Origin: Dasysyrphus tricinctus
Lineage: Eukaryota > Arthropoda > Insecta > Diptera > Syrphidae
Assembly: GCA_963921185.1 (NCBI GenBank)
Contig: OY992531.1
Span: 173,115,365-173,179,364, forward strand
Direction: 5' to 3'
DNA length: 64,000 nucleotides
The notes under the pieces: model-generated
The model's input: only the letters and a program-made list of their open reading frames with translations
Databases searched by the model: none
What the model was told of the DNA's origin: nothing
Program-made: the position numbers and the translations under genes
In this document: one piece after another, positions 53,310-63,600 of the stretch
Layout: each line of letters starts with the position of its first letter
Position numbering within the stretch: position 1 is the first letter of the stretch

Positions 53310-53437
53310 TATAAATTCAAAATAGTGCAGAGAGGATTTAGAATCGCAACATGAGTTGAAGGTATCAATGATCGGAAAAACTGTTTTTGGTTGGTCCAAT
53401 CACTTTTACAAAACTAGGGATATTTGTAATGCTTTAA

Positions 53438-53583
53438 GACGGTGTCCACATTGGGTATGAAAAAGTGGATTTTTAATGACTTTTCAGTATTCACATCTCA
53501 CTTTGATGAAGGAGTGGAAGCGAGATATGAATACTGAAAAGTCATTAAAAATTCACCTTTTCATACCCAATGTGGACACCGTC
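53438..53583. mobile_element. Near-perfect hairpin MITE with TAA target duplication (146 bp)
   Basis: The arms of about 65 bp run from GACGGTGTCCACATTGGGTA inward through TTTTTAATGACTTTTCAGTA and return almost without mismatch. It is flanked by TAA (53435-53437 and 53584-53586). The RNA would fold into a long stem with a loop of about 20 nt. Confidence 0.85.
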
Positions 53584-53796
53584 TAATGGAAATGAAAAAA
53601 AGTGGTTAAGGTCACGTTCTTTGGTATGATTTTACTCAGTTTTCCCTGATATGAAAGGAAATGTTAAAAAGGAACCATTTTTAATAAAAACGGTTGAACT
53701 CATTGCAACAGACAAAAAGAGTGTGTTTGATCATTGGTATCGTACAGTCTAAGTTTTCATTTTTTACCCCATTCATGGTAGTTGCTAAATTATAAG

Positions 53797-54060
53797 TAAA
53801 TAAACTTCGCCAAAAATGCAACCATAACAGTGCATTTTTTAACCATTGCCACCATATAAATAAAGCTTGTCCGACCAGTAGTTTTGTAAATATTTGGACT
53901 AAAGCTATCGGTTGGCATCCTCTCTTTTCTAGGACCCGATGAGATAGATAATCTTACGGTGGCCTCCCGGACTGTAATCATTGTACCGTCAACACATCCA
54001 GCTACAATGAATTACTTTCGATGCACAGTACACATATTGAAGGTAATATCATTAGCGTTT
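53797..54060 (-). pseudogene. Harbinger-like transposase fragment
   Basis: The minus strand reads FIVAGCVDGTMITVREATVR and then SISSGPRKERMPTDSFSP before fading out near 53797. The CVDGT block resembles the first catalytic Asp motif of HARBI1-like nucleases (G-C/I-DGT-H/M-I). Upstream there is a stop. An inverted, MITE-bearing copy is at 51405-51960. The assignment rests on one motif and on the Harbinger-type MITEs around it. Confidence 0.4.
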
Positions 54061-54258
54061 TCATTTTTGTTCAGTTCCGCGCATCCATAAAAGTCACTGG
54101 AAAATGGCGAATCCCGGACCCCAACTCGTTAAACATCAAAATTTGTTGTGTGTTCTGTGTTATGTGTTCATTTGTTTAGGTTGGGTTAGGTTAGGTTGCT
54201 GGACGGTGGATCTTGTTCCCGTCACACTTAGATCAATTTTGATCCATTGTGGTACCTT
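54061..54258. other. No gene seen
   Basis: Short stretch with two or three GGTTA units near 54178-54198, which is too few to be telomeric. The ORF at 54104 has no recognisable features. Confidence 0.4.
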
Positions 54259-54531
54259 GGGGCCCAACTATGTAATTCGATTCTATAATAAAAATGTTCG
54301 AATTTGCAAAATCGGAACCATGTAATTCTTTAAGAACGTTTTAATTTACGATAATCGAGCAGCTCTAGTAGTGCCAACTAAACTTTCGCATAATCAGGGA
54401 ACTACCTATCTCGAAAGTAAATGTCAAAACAATTCGAAATCGCAAATTATCATTCGACACCAAATGTGTTTGCGAATAGATTCCGTAGAGAAGTTTTTTT
54501 TTTCAGAATGTAAAAGAAGTTAAAAATTAAT

Positions 54532-55031
54532 AAGGGTATTCATACAACAGCGTAAAGTCATCGTAAACATTAGCCGCGTTTTATTATCGCTCATCCTAAC
54601 CCATATGGTTCACCTCGTGAAAATAAAACGATGTGGGTTATTGCAAAAGCAGTGCTGTATATCAGTCTCTTTTTTTCTTATGTTTATTTGTTTTTCATGT
54701 AAGCACTTGTCTCTTTTCCTCTCTATTCCTTATACTGCTGACAAATCGCTGACATCCATTCACAATGGTAAATAGCCCTCTGCCGGCCAGAGTGAAAACC
54801 TCTATCTGGGTTATTGAAATTAACCTCGATAGAAACCTAGATCCCATGTTGTTTTTGTAATACATGTTAAAAGATAACCTCGACCCAGACCCAGAGATAA
54901 TAAAACGCAGCTATTGTAAACTTTTAAACTTCGTAATTCTGTCACAATTTGTATGAAGAATTTGGCAGATTTACGAAGTTTACAACTTTACGATGTTTAC
55001 GACGAGTTTACGCTCTTGCATGAATACCCTT
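54532..55031. repeat. GGGTATTCAT-family MITE, split by a further element
   Basis: AAGGGTATTCATACAACAG at the left and TCTTGCATGAATACCCTT at the right are TIRs. Without the insert at 54573-54911 it would be about 160 bp, like the 137-bp relative at 33947. Confidence 0.75.
54573..54911. repeat. GCGTTTTATTATC TIR element, copy 2 (339 bp)
   Basis: GCCGCGTTTTATTATC pairs with GATAATAAAACGCAGC. It is a near full-length inverted match to 37569-37902. It is the innermost of three nested elements. Confidence 0.75.
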
Positions 55032-55095
55032 AATATTTTTCTGAATATTTCTTAAATATAGTAATATATAATTATGTAAGTGTTTTCTGTGCAGG

Positions 55096-55310
55096 GAATC
55101 ATCGAAAAGTGCAAATACAAAAGCATCCCAGTTCGAGATATTCTTGCAATATATGAGCAAGCATCCAGATTTGTTCAAGGGATATCTAAGAACACCCGAA
55201 GCGAGACAAAAATCTAAGCATTTCTGGACTAATTAGTCAAATGTCTTGAATGCTGAAGGTCCACCGCAAGGCGATGATTTTCGGCACAGAAGTTTGCAAT
55301 CGTCGAATGC
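55096..55310 (+). pseudogene. MADF/Myb-SANT-like DNA-binding ORF remnant of Harbinger
   Basis: After a splice-acceptor-like TTTTCTGTGCAG the frame reads SQFEIFLQYMSKHPDLFKG and ARQKSKHFWTN. It meets TAG at 55234-55236 and continues SNVLNAEGPPQGDD. The pattern (FL--M--HPDL-KG, a Trp and LNA-GPP) is that of the Myb/MADF-like protein encoded beside Harbinger transposases, which helps bring the transposase to DNA. The homology is recalled, not searched. Confidence 0.55.
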
Positions 55311-55524
55311 TCAGCTCTATCAAATAGATAAAGGCTTCTTTTGAGATCCTGAAGTTTTCTCAAAGCTGAAACTGGAACACTTATCCTTACAAATCCTTTA
55401 ATATTTATTCTAACAAACCTTCTATCACTTTCCCCCAATATGTTGGACGAATTCTCCTGCGTTCAATTTGATCTTCTCTTTCTTCATTTTCGATGGACCA
55501 AAACCAAATTGCCACTAAGTCCAT
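55270..55524 (-). pseudogene. Harbinger transposase N-terminal remnant
   Basis: The ATG at 55524 reads MDLVAIWFWSIENEEREDQI and ends after IEGLLE. After frame changes it reads ENFRISKEAFIYLIELSIRR. The (N)FR-SKE-F-YL-EL pattern is common in the N-terminal region of HARBI1-like nucleases. The DDE domain is missing. It faces the MADF remnant head to head at their 3' sides. Confidence 0.5.
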
Positions 55525-55848
55525 TTTGTTTAATTTTTTTTCTAGGAATTTAAAAACTTTCTTCAAATCGCTAGGATTTTTTTTCTTTTTTCAATTTATA
55601 TGACAACTTAAAATCGATACTCGTTCGAAAGTCGAAAATTTTAAGTAAAAAAGTTGGCATAACTTACATTCGATTCTAATTTAATACGTAGTACCAACTG
55701 AAAGTAGAATCGGAAATAGATTTCGAGTAGAATTGAAAGTAGAATCGAATTGCATAGTTGGCCCCCTGATGGATTGGACCATCCCTTTAAATAAACCTAT
55801 GAAATCTTATGGAGCATCGAACCATTTAGAGGCGTTGATGAAGTTCAT

Positions 55849-57775
55849 TTAACTTGAGATGTTATTGCTTGTTGACTTCGAGATCTCCGCTAGATCACTG
55901 AAGAAATAGCTACCCAAACTTTTTTTCCTTATTTTGCAGACTGCCAGGCATTGACCTAGGAAGTGAAGGGTGTCCTCCTCTACTTCAACGTCACCGCAAC
56001 CTCTGCATAGGTCTTCAGTACTTAGTCTCATCTTCTTCTTGTGGTACCCTAAGAGATTATGTCCCGTGATAATTCCTATTAAAAGATTCAGGTATCTCTT
56101 TTTCAGGTTTATGATATGGTGCGTTTTTTTATTATTGTAGCTAGGCAACAAATTCTTTGACGTGGTACAAGTTGCGAGTGAGTTCCATCTGTCATTGGTA
56201 AGTTTCACTATCTTCTTACCAATTGTCTGTTTAATGGCACAGGATGGAATTTTAACACCGGAGTCCGTTAGGTTTTGATCTAACGATGAACCAGTCGTTG
56301 CCAGTTCATCTGCTTTTTCATTTCCTAGAATTCCACAGTGCCCAGGAACCCAGCTGAGTCTGATGTTGTGCTGTGTGGCAAGAACCTTGAGCTCTTCGCG
56401 ACAGCATTAAACCAGCTTGTATTTTATTTCTGTTGCAGAGATAGCTTCAATTGCTGCCTGGCTGTCAATGTAAAAGGTGATATCAGCCCGTGGTATCGCC
56501 AACATTGAGATCTGTGCCTACGTTCTGTAACTCTCGCATCGATAAAATCAGTCGAGAAACGTTGAAAAATGGAACAAAACTCATGCATTTTGTTTCAGTT
56601 TTCATCGTTTCTCGACCAGTTTTTTCGATGCGAGAGTTACAGAACGTAGGCACTGTTCGGCAGCCCTAATCACTGCCAGAACCTCCACTTAGAAGAGACA
56701 CTGCTATAATCAATCCAATATAATCCATCTTTGACCCGCGTCGTCGTAAATTTCTCCCATCGGTGTATCTGATTGTTGTAAACCAGCTTCCCATTCTTCT
56801 CTTGTGGGGATGGAGACAGAAAACGGTTTTTCAAAATTTGTACGGGGTGTTGTGTAGTCTGTGCATACATACCCCTCCGTAAATTTGTTCATAATTTGTG
56901 CATGACCTACAGGGTTCTTTTTCCAGCTATCGGTCTGGCTTAGTCTTAGAGCACCGTAGGCTGCAGTTTCTTGTACGAATAGATCTAGGGGTCTTAGATT
57001 GAGTATGGTTTCCATTCCCGCAGTCGGAGTGGACCTCATTGCCCCTGTGATTCCTATGCACGCTAGTCTTTGAACTTTGTTAAGCGTTTTATAATTACAT
57101 TCTTTATCAATCGTGCTCCACCAAACCAGGCTACCATATGTGAGGATCGGTCTTATATGATTTTAGGGTTTGGACCCCAGGTCTTACCAAAGATCCTGTT
57201 GCAAGAGTAAAAAGCGATCATGGCCTCTTGGCTCTTTCTTTGATGTTCATACCCCAGTTTAGCTTTTTGTCAAGAATTACGCCTAAATATTTGGCATGAT
57301 CTGATAGTCTAAGTCGGGTTCCTTCTATTGATGGTAGGACAAATTCTGGTATTTTCCTTTTGTTAGTAAAAAGAACCAGTTCGGTTTTTTGTGGGTCTAC
57401 CGAAAGTCCACATTTCCTCGCCCAGGTACAGACTTTTGACAAAACGTAATTAATCTGTTCGCTGGTTGTGGAAATAAATTTTCCGGTCACTAGCCAGGTC
57501 GTCTGCGTAGGCTACTACTTTGACACCGCTATTATTCAGTTCAATCAGGATTTCGTTCATTACTAGTATCCACAATAGTGGTGAGAGAATTCCTCCTTGT
57601 GGAGTCCCCTAGATGTGGATACTTTGATCCGTGCGTCCCTAGTTCTGAGTTAATCCGTCTGTGTTTTAACATACAGATAATCCAGTTTATCCACTTTAAG
57701 GTCTACAAGTGCTCTTTTTACCGCATCATTTTGTACATTATTGAAGGCGCCTTCAATGCCCAGAAAAGCTGCTAG
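55849..57775 (-). pseudogene. I-group LINE ORF2 remnant: RT, RNase H and zinc knuckle
   Basis: From the 5' side, LAAFLGIEGAFNNV marks the first RT Asp motif (Glu here in place of the usual Asp). GTPQGGILSPLLWILVMNE and KVVAYADDLA (catalytic DD) follow after frameshifts. Then come GLSVDPQKTELVLF and HAKYLGVILDKKLNWG. After a degenerate stretch, RNase H is shown by ITFYIDSQAAIEAI and LSWVPGHCGILGNEKADELA. The C-terminus has CRGCGDVEVEEDTLHFLGQC, a CCHC-like finger. Several stops and frameshifts are present. It is inactive. Confidence 0.8.
56515..56652. mobile_element. Near-perfect hairpin MITE with CTG target duplication (138 bp)
   Basis: TGCCTACGTTCTGTAACTCT and ATCGATAAAA are inverted on the right. 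CTG flanks both sides (56512-56514 and 56653-56655). It lies inside the RNase H coding part of the I-group LINE, which shows that it is younger than the LINE. Confidence 0.8.
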
Positions 57776-57852
57776 AGTGTACTTTAGTTTTAGTTTTAGT
57801 TCTAGATTTATTTTATCAATTTGAATATAATATTCTCTTAGACTAAGATAAA

Positions 57853-60628
57853 TTAAAGACGTCTCTCGAGCAAATAGAAAAAAAAGTCAAAACCAAGCCT
57901 ATTACAAATTAAATTTGCTTCCCTGATGCAACGGGATATAGGCTCGTTACGGCCATAATTACAACGATGAAACTGTTCATAAATTAAAAATCGGCAACGT
58001 GTAGTTCTTGATGGCGCATTTCCCCCAGTAACCAATGAAAACAAGGAAGGACAATTAATATGATAAGTTATAATATCTCTGATAAACATCACGGTAAAGA
58101 AAATCCTGCGGTCTTTAAGAGATTGAATCCCAAATAACAAACATCTACTAACATAAAATGGCCGTAGAATCCTCCAATTCAACTTGTAGAAAGCATATCT
58201 TGTGAAATTCCTCTGTACTTTCTCAATCCTATCTAATGATTTATTGTAATAGGGATTCCAAATTATGCAGAAGTATTCCAAATCCGATCTTACTAGAGAA
58301 TTATAAAGTGATTATAGGGTGTACGGATCTGAGAACTCTTTAGTATTTCTTTTGATAAAGCCAAGCATTTGGTTAGCTTTGTTTACCATATAATCGTAGT
58401 GAGGAATGAATGACAAGTTCGTATCAAAAATAATTCCTAAATCTTTCTTTGTTCTCACACGCTCAAGACTAATGATTTTGATTTTGTAATCAAACAATAT
58501 TGGATTATAATTCCTGAAACACGACAAAACTTGATTTAGAAATGATAAGAAAAAGATAATTCCGTTGGCACCAACATTCAAGTCTCGCCAAATCTTCTAA
58601 AAGAAGAGAACAATCGGACTCACAGCTAATTTTACGAAAGAGTTTAAGGTCGTCCGCAAAGAGAAGGCAAGCCGAATCATTAAATATTTTCGGTATGTCA
58701 TTGACAAATAGCAGAAATAGTAATGGTCCTAAATGACTTCCTTGTGGAACCCCAGACGGTACAAAAATGTGGTTTGAGAATGAATTATCGACATGAACGA
58801 TCTGAGTTCTACCCGTCAAATAAGATTCTAACCACTTCAATAGAGTGGAATGGATACCTAGGGAACTTAATTTATGAAATAAAACATGATGGTTTATTCT
58901 GTCGAATGCTTTCGCAAAATCCTTGAAAATAATATCTGTTTGGCACCTATGTATTTTCCATATTTGATATGATGAAGTTAGTCATTAATAAGGCAGCCAA
59001 CTTTTTATAAACCCAATGGGGGACCGACCACTCGTAAGGAAAAAGTGTAACAACCTTTTAAGCAGCATATTTTAACTTCTACAAACTGAGCATACATTAA
59101 TTTTGAAATACTTCGTCATTTACTAGTAATAATCAGAAAACCGTTATTTTTGGCTTTTGACCAAACTCTTAAAATAATTATAACTTTTTAACGGTACATT
59201 TTTGGATTTTTTTTTTTATTTTTGTGTAGAGTCAAATGGTCTACAAACATTACTTTCCTAAATTATTTACCGTTAAGGAGTTATACCCGAAAAACCGATA
59301 TTTTCGTCAATTTACCATTTTTAAAATAGCTCTTTTTCCTAAACCATCTGTCTTACGAAAAAATGTGTGTTTTTTTTTTGTAGAAAATTGCCTAATCTGC
59401 AAAATTTAGTCATACTACTTTTCAATAGCATTTACCGTTTGAAAGTTATAGGTGAAACCCCATTTTTTTCGACACTTGACCTTCAAAAACTTTTTATGCT
59501 CGAGTGGGATTGACAAGGACTTTTCACAGCTGATTTTTTATGTCTAAAGGAAGGTCTACACCAATTTTCAGCCTTATCGGAATTTTGGCCAGGTCAAATG
59601 TCTATTTTGACTAGATTAGTAGTACATTGGTAAGACTTGGAAAGCCGAATGAATTAGTAAATATAGGAATGGGGGACATGGGGGACGCTCAAGTGGTTTT
59701 GCGGGACTATATTACTAATGTTTGCAATGGGGGATTACAACTGCCGTTGGGGGACTGTCCCCCTCAATGGGGGACGGTTGGCCGCCTTAGTCATTAAAGC
59801 TAAGTTTGTGGCTGTTGATTTACCAACCATAAAACCATGTTGGTAAACTGCTATGTGGTTTCGAAACAGATCTGATAGTCTGTTACAAACTAGTTTCTCT
59901 AATAATTTGGGTACAGCTGAAATTTTGCATATTGGCCTATAATTTGTAATTTCTTGCCTTGACCCCGATATAAAAATGGGAGATAAAAAAGAAATTTTCC
60001 AACCATCCAAAAACAGTCCTTTGGCAAGAGAAAGATTAAAAATGATTGAGAGTGGTTCAGCTATCGCACATGCGCACTTTTTCAAAAGAATAGCAGGAAT
60101 CCCATCAGACCCCTCACTTTTGCTATCATCCAATCTTAATAAAGCTTCTTCTATCTCCATTGAGCTAAGAACAATCGAACCGATATCAACAACTCTATCA
60201 ACACTATGCATCTCCTGGATGGAGGGAGCGTCCAAGGAATACACCGATTGAAAATAGCTTGCGAATAAATTGCAGATTTTAGGCACCTCACTAGTCGTTG
60301 AATCGAGGTACTTCATGGAACTGGGTATTCCATTTGAATTACGTTTAGAGCTTATAAAACTCCAAAAATGCTTACTATTTGATTTAAGATCACACTCAAT
60401 TGATAACAGGTAGTTTCTATACATAAATTTGTTCAAAAAATCAAACTCACGTTGCCAATGGAAGTAATTTATGCGCAGTTCGAGATTTTCTTTATCTGCT
60501 TTATATAGTTTGTATGTATTAAAAAATGACCTAGATAATTGAAAGTCGACACCGAACTTTAATTTCAATGAGTGATTTATTAACGAAAATATAGCGTATA
60601 CAAAAATATAATATGGGATAATATGCAA
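57853..60628 (-). pseudogene. CR1/Jockey-like reverse transcriptase, broken and split
   Basis: From 60628 the frame contains HFWSFISSKRNSNGIPSSM, SEGSDGIPAILLKKCA, NYRPICKISAVPKLLEKLV and YQHGFMVGKSTATNLALMT. There a hAT-like element enters (58989-59789). After it and a stop, DIIFKDFAKAFDRIN (first catalytic Asp) and GVPQGSHLGPLLFLLFVND appear, then CLLFADDLKLF (catalytic DD). Further frames carry NKANQMLGFIKRNTKEF and the C-terminal GRNEPISRCIREANLICNR, ending at 57853. Stops and frameshifts make it inactive. Confidence 0.8.
58989..59789. mobile_element. Non-autonomous element with 8-bp target duplication (801 bp), hAT-like
   Basis: TAAGGCAGCCAAC at the left pairs with GTTGGCCGCCTTA at the right. 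GTCATTAA flanks both sides (58981-58988 and 59790-59797). The right part has several copies of GGGGGAC. The interrupted LINE frame is restored when the element is removed, which confirms the edges. P elements also leave 8 bp, so hAT is the likely but not the only choice. Confidence 0.8.
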
Positions 60629-60640
60629 ACGTTAAGCGCA

Positions 60641-63600
60641 AAAAAGGACTGGCCCTTTGGCCTTTGAAAAAGCGAAATTTATACAAATATTAAATAACTG
60701 TAGTTAAGAGAAACTTGAAAAAAAAAGAGTTAATTCAGAGAGAATTCAAGTTACTGTTAAATAGCAATATACAAATACAAATTAGACTGATTTTTTTTAA
60801 CATCCTGCGGCCCCGGCAGAATTTGCTAGCTCCAATGGATATAGGAGTTGCACTGGTCTTCTCATTAAACGTCTATCGCAAATCTCACCTCACAAGCTCT
60901 AACCTTGCCATCTCGGCCTTCGAATGTCTGATTCACGATCACCATCTCCCATTGTACAGGTGGCTTAGTACTGTCGTACAAAAGCACCACATCTCCTGGT
61001 CTTAGTTGCTTCGATGACCTCGGATTAGCTGAGTGAAAAGACCTGAGCTGCTGCATATATTCGATTCGCCATCTTAGCAAAGTATTTCATCCGATGCTGC
61101 CAAAGCTCCCTCTGGTTCGAACTATCGAGCTCCTTTGATTGTTTATGACTCGTGTTGTTACAGCGCATTTGCAAGAATTTTGCCGGTGTGAGAGGCGTTG
61201 GTCCCAAGACATCTTCCGATATGTATGTATGTAAGAGGTCTTTCATTCACCACAGCCTCAGCCTCTGTAAGTAAAGTTCTTAATTGCTCAAAATTTAGTT
61301 TGGCCTTACCAATAACTGTTTTAAGAACATTTTTTATTGTTCTTATCATCCGCTCCCAAAATCCTCCCCACCAGGGAGCTCTCTCAACTATAAAGTTCCA
61401 CCTTATTCTATTATGTGTAAGGAAGTCAGATAGACCTTCACTTTGTAGTTCGAATGATGCTCGTCGGAAAGATTTAGCATTGTCGGAGTATATAACGGAT
61501 GGGGGGCCACGTCTGGCTATGAAACGTCTCAATGCCATGACACAGCTATCCGTCGACATACTTGTTGTCAGCTCTATGTGAACAGCTCTAACTGCTGCGC
61601 AAGTGAAAAGCAGAAAATATGCTTTACGCATCGTGGAACCATCATCAGCTTCGTAAAATAGAGGTCCAGCAAAATCGATACCTACATTGTCGAAGGGTCT
61701 GGCTAAGGAAATTCGATCGCGTGGTTGTGGTGCAAATGGCTGGGAAGCAGACTGTCCAAACAATTATTTACAGATGAGACATTTTTTGATCCGCTTCTTT
61801 ATAACCTGGCGACCCTTGATGACCCAAAAACGTTCTCTCATTTTTGCTAGGATGACGTCGACTCCTCCGTGTAACGTTGTTCGGTGATATTCATCAATAA
61901 TGAGCTCGGTTATATGATGGTTAGACGGCAAAATTATTGGGTGCTTGAGATCATAACTTTCCTCAAGCATCTGGAGCCTACCTCCTACTCTAAGAAGTTT
62001 CTTGTCGTCTAGGAACGGACCAAGCTTAAGAATTTTGGACGATGATTCCAAAATACCAGTTTTCTTTAAAGAAAAATACTCATTAGTGTAACTTGTTCTA
62101 TGTACGTACCTTAGCCAGTAAAGTTCGGCATCCTCCAGCACTGTCTTAGTCAAAAACTTTTCAAAACTTTGTTTGCGGTGAACAAACCGCAAAACCCAGC
62201 AAGTCACCCTCAGAAGCCTTCGCCAAGTGCTGAAATTGTTACAGACCATGATGGCCTCCGTTGGTTCTTTCTGCTCTCTGTCACCGACATCTTCATCAGC
62301 TTGCGTCAATAAACTTGGTTGACATTGAATACTTGCAATATCCTTATGACTGTCAAGAACAGGAACATTAAGCCAACTCGGTCCACTGGTCCAAATCGAT
62401 GATGATTGCAGCTTTTCACCAGAGATCCCTCTTGTGATCAAATCGGCCGGGTTTTCTTTACCAGAACAATGACTCCATTCAGCAACGGAAGTATGACGGT
62501 GAATTTCTTCCACTCTGCTCTGCACATATGGTTTCCATTTCTGCAACTGTCCGTATATCCAATTTAAGGTGATTTTTGAGTCCGTCCAAAACAGGTACTC
62601 AGCTATAGGAATTTTGAGCGCATTCTTAAGATACTCGCAGAGTCTGGCTGCAATCAATGCCGCTGTGAGCTCCAATTTTGGAAGAGTAAGTTCGTCGCTT
62701 CCATTCATCTTCATAGGTGCAACCCGACTCTTGGAGCACAAAAATGACACTAATACATGTCCCTTCACATCGACCACTCTTATATATGCCACTGCACCGT
62801 AGGCTCTTAAGCTGGCATCAGCAAAAATGTGACATTGGATAACCTTTTGCGTTGCTGTTAACGAAAATACAGATCTTGGAATGGCCATCTTTAAGTTGCA
62901 ATATATTCTTGTTGCAGTCATCCCACTCAGATAATAAATCGCCTGGCAACCTGTCGTCCCAATTTAACTTCTTCTTCCAAGTCGTTTGGAATAATTTTTT
63001 GAGTTTGATGACTGTTGGACTTATAATACCCAAAGGATCATAAATGCGAGCTAGTGTTGACAAAATATTGCGCTTGGTCTTTTGAGATGAATGAAGTTCG
63101 ATAAAGCTCTGAACCGATTGTAGAGGCACGGACAACTCGTCACTATAAACCATCCATGTAAGCCCAAGAACTTTTTGTTGTGTCGGCAAATCATCTGCTC
63201 CAATTGCATTCCGAATAATGGAACTATTTGAATGCCATTTTCGGAGGTTCATAGAAGCTTTACTCATGATGTCGATAGCCTCCCGGCTAACTCGTTCACC
63301 CTCCGAATCTGAGTTTACACTCATGACTAGATCGTCCATATAGAAACTGTTCTCCAGTATTTGGCAAGTTCTTGGAAACCTCATCTTTTCCTGGCTCAAG
63401 TGATGACGAATAGTAGCTGTTAGGAGAAACGGGCTGCTACAGACACCAAATGTGACCCTGGTCATGCGGTATTCTTGATATGATGATGACGCACTCAGTG
63501 GTGACGTATACCAGATAAACCGGTGGGCATCTTGGTCGGCTTCGCTCAACATAATTTGTAGAAACGCCTTCTCTATATCTGCCACAAGACCGACTCTGCC

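Larger units (their letters stand above)
54259..55765. mobile_element. Harbinger element, internally deleted, with nested MITEs
   Basis: The TIR GGGGCCCAACTATGTAATTC is inverted at the right end (GAATTGCATAGTTGGCCCC). The right flank is CTG and the left flank CTT, so a 3-bp duplication with one change is likely. It contains remnants of a MADF/Myb-like gene on the plus strand (55096-55300) and of a transposase N-terminus on the minus strand (55270-55524), and a nested MITE at 54532-55031. The MITE at 17017-17258 shares its TIR. Confidence 0.7.
55790..57778 (-). mobile_element. I-group LINE fragment with RNase H, minus strand
   Basis: This is a 5'-truncated LINE containing the second half of the RT, an RNase H domain and a C-terminal CCHC-like motif. 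The 5' side is cut off at about 57779 by the next LINE. The presence of RNase H places it in the I superfamily (I, LOA and relatives). A hairpin MITE is inserted at 56515-56652. Confidence 0.8.
57779..60640 (-). mobile_element. CR1/Jockey-like LINE fragment, minus strand, carrying a hAT-like insertion
   Basis: The 3' end is a tandem of TTTTAG at 57783-57802 (CTAAAA on the coding strand). The 5' end near 60640 lacks the endonuclease and ORF1. It is related to, but clearly diverged from, the LINE at 3379-8818. Confidence 0.8.

Noticed and set aside
54175..54200. GGTTAGGTTAGG as possible telomeric TTAGG repeats
   Set aside because: Only two to three units, which occurs often by chance in insect genomes.
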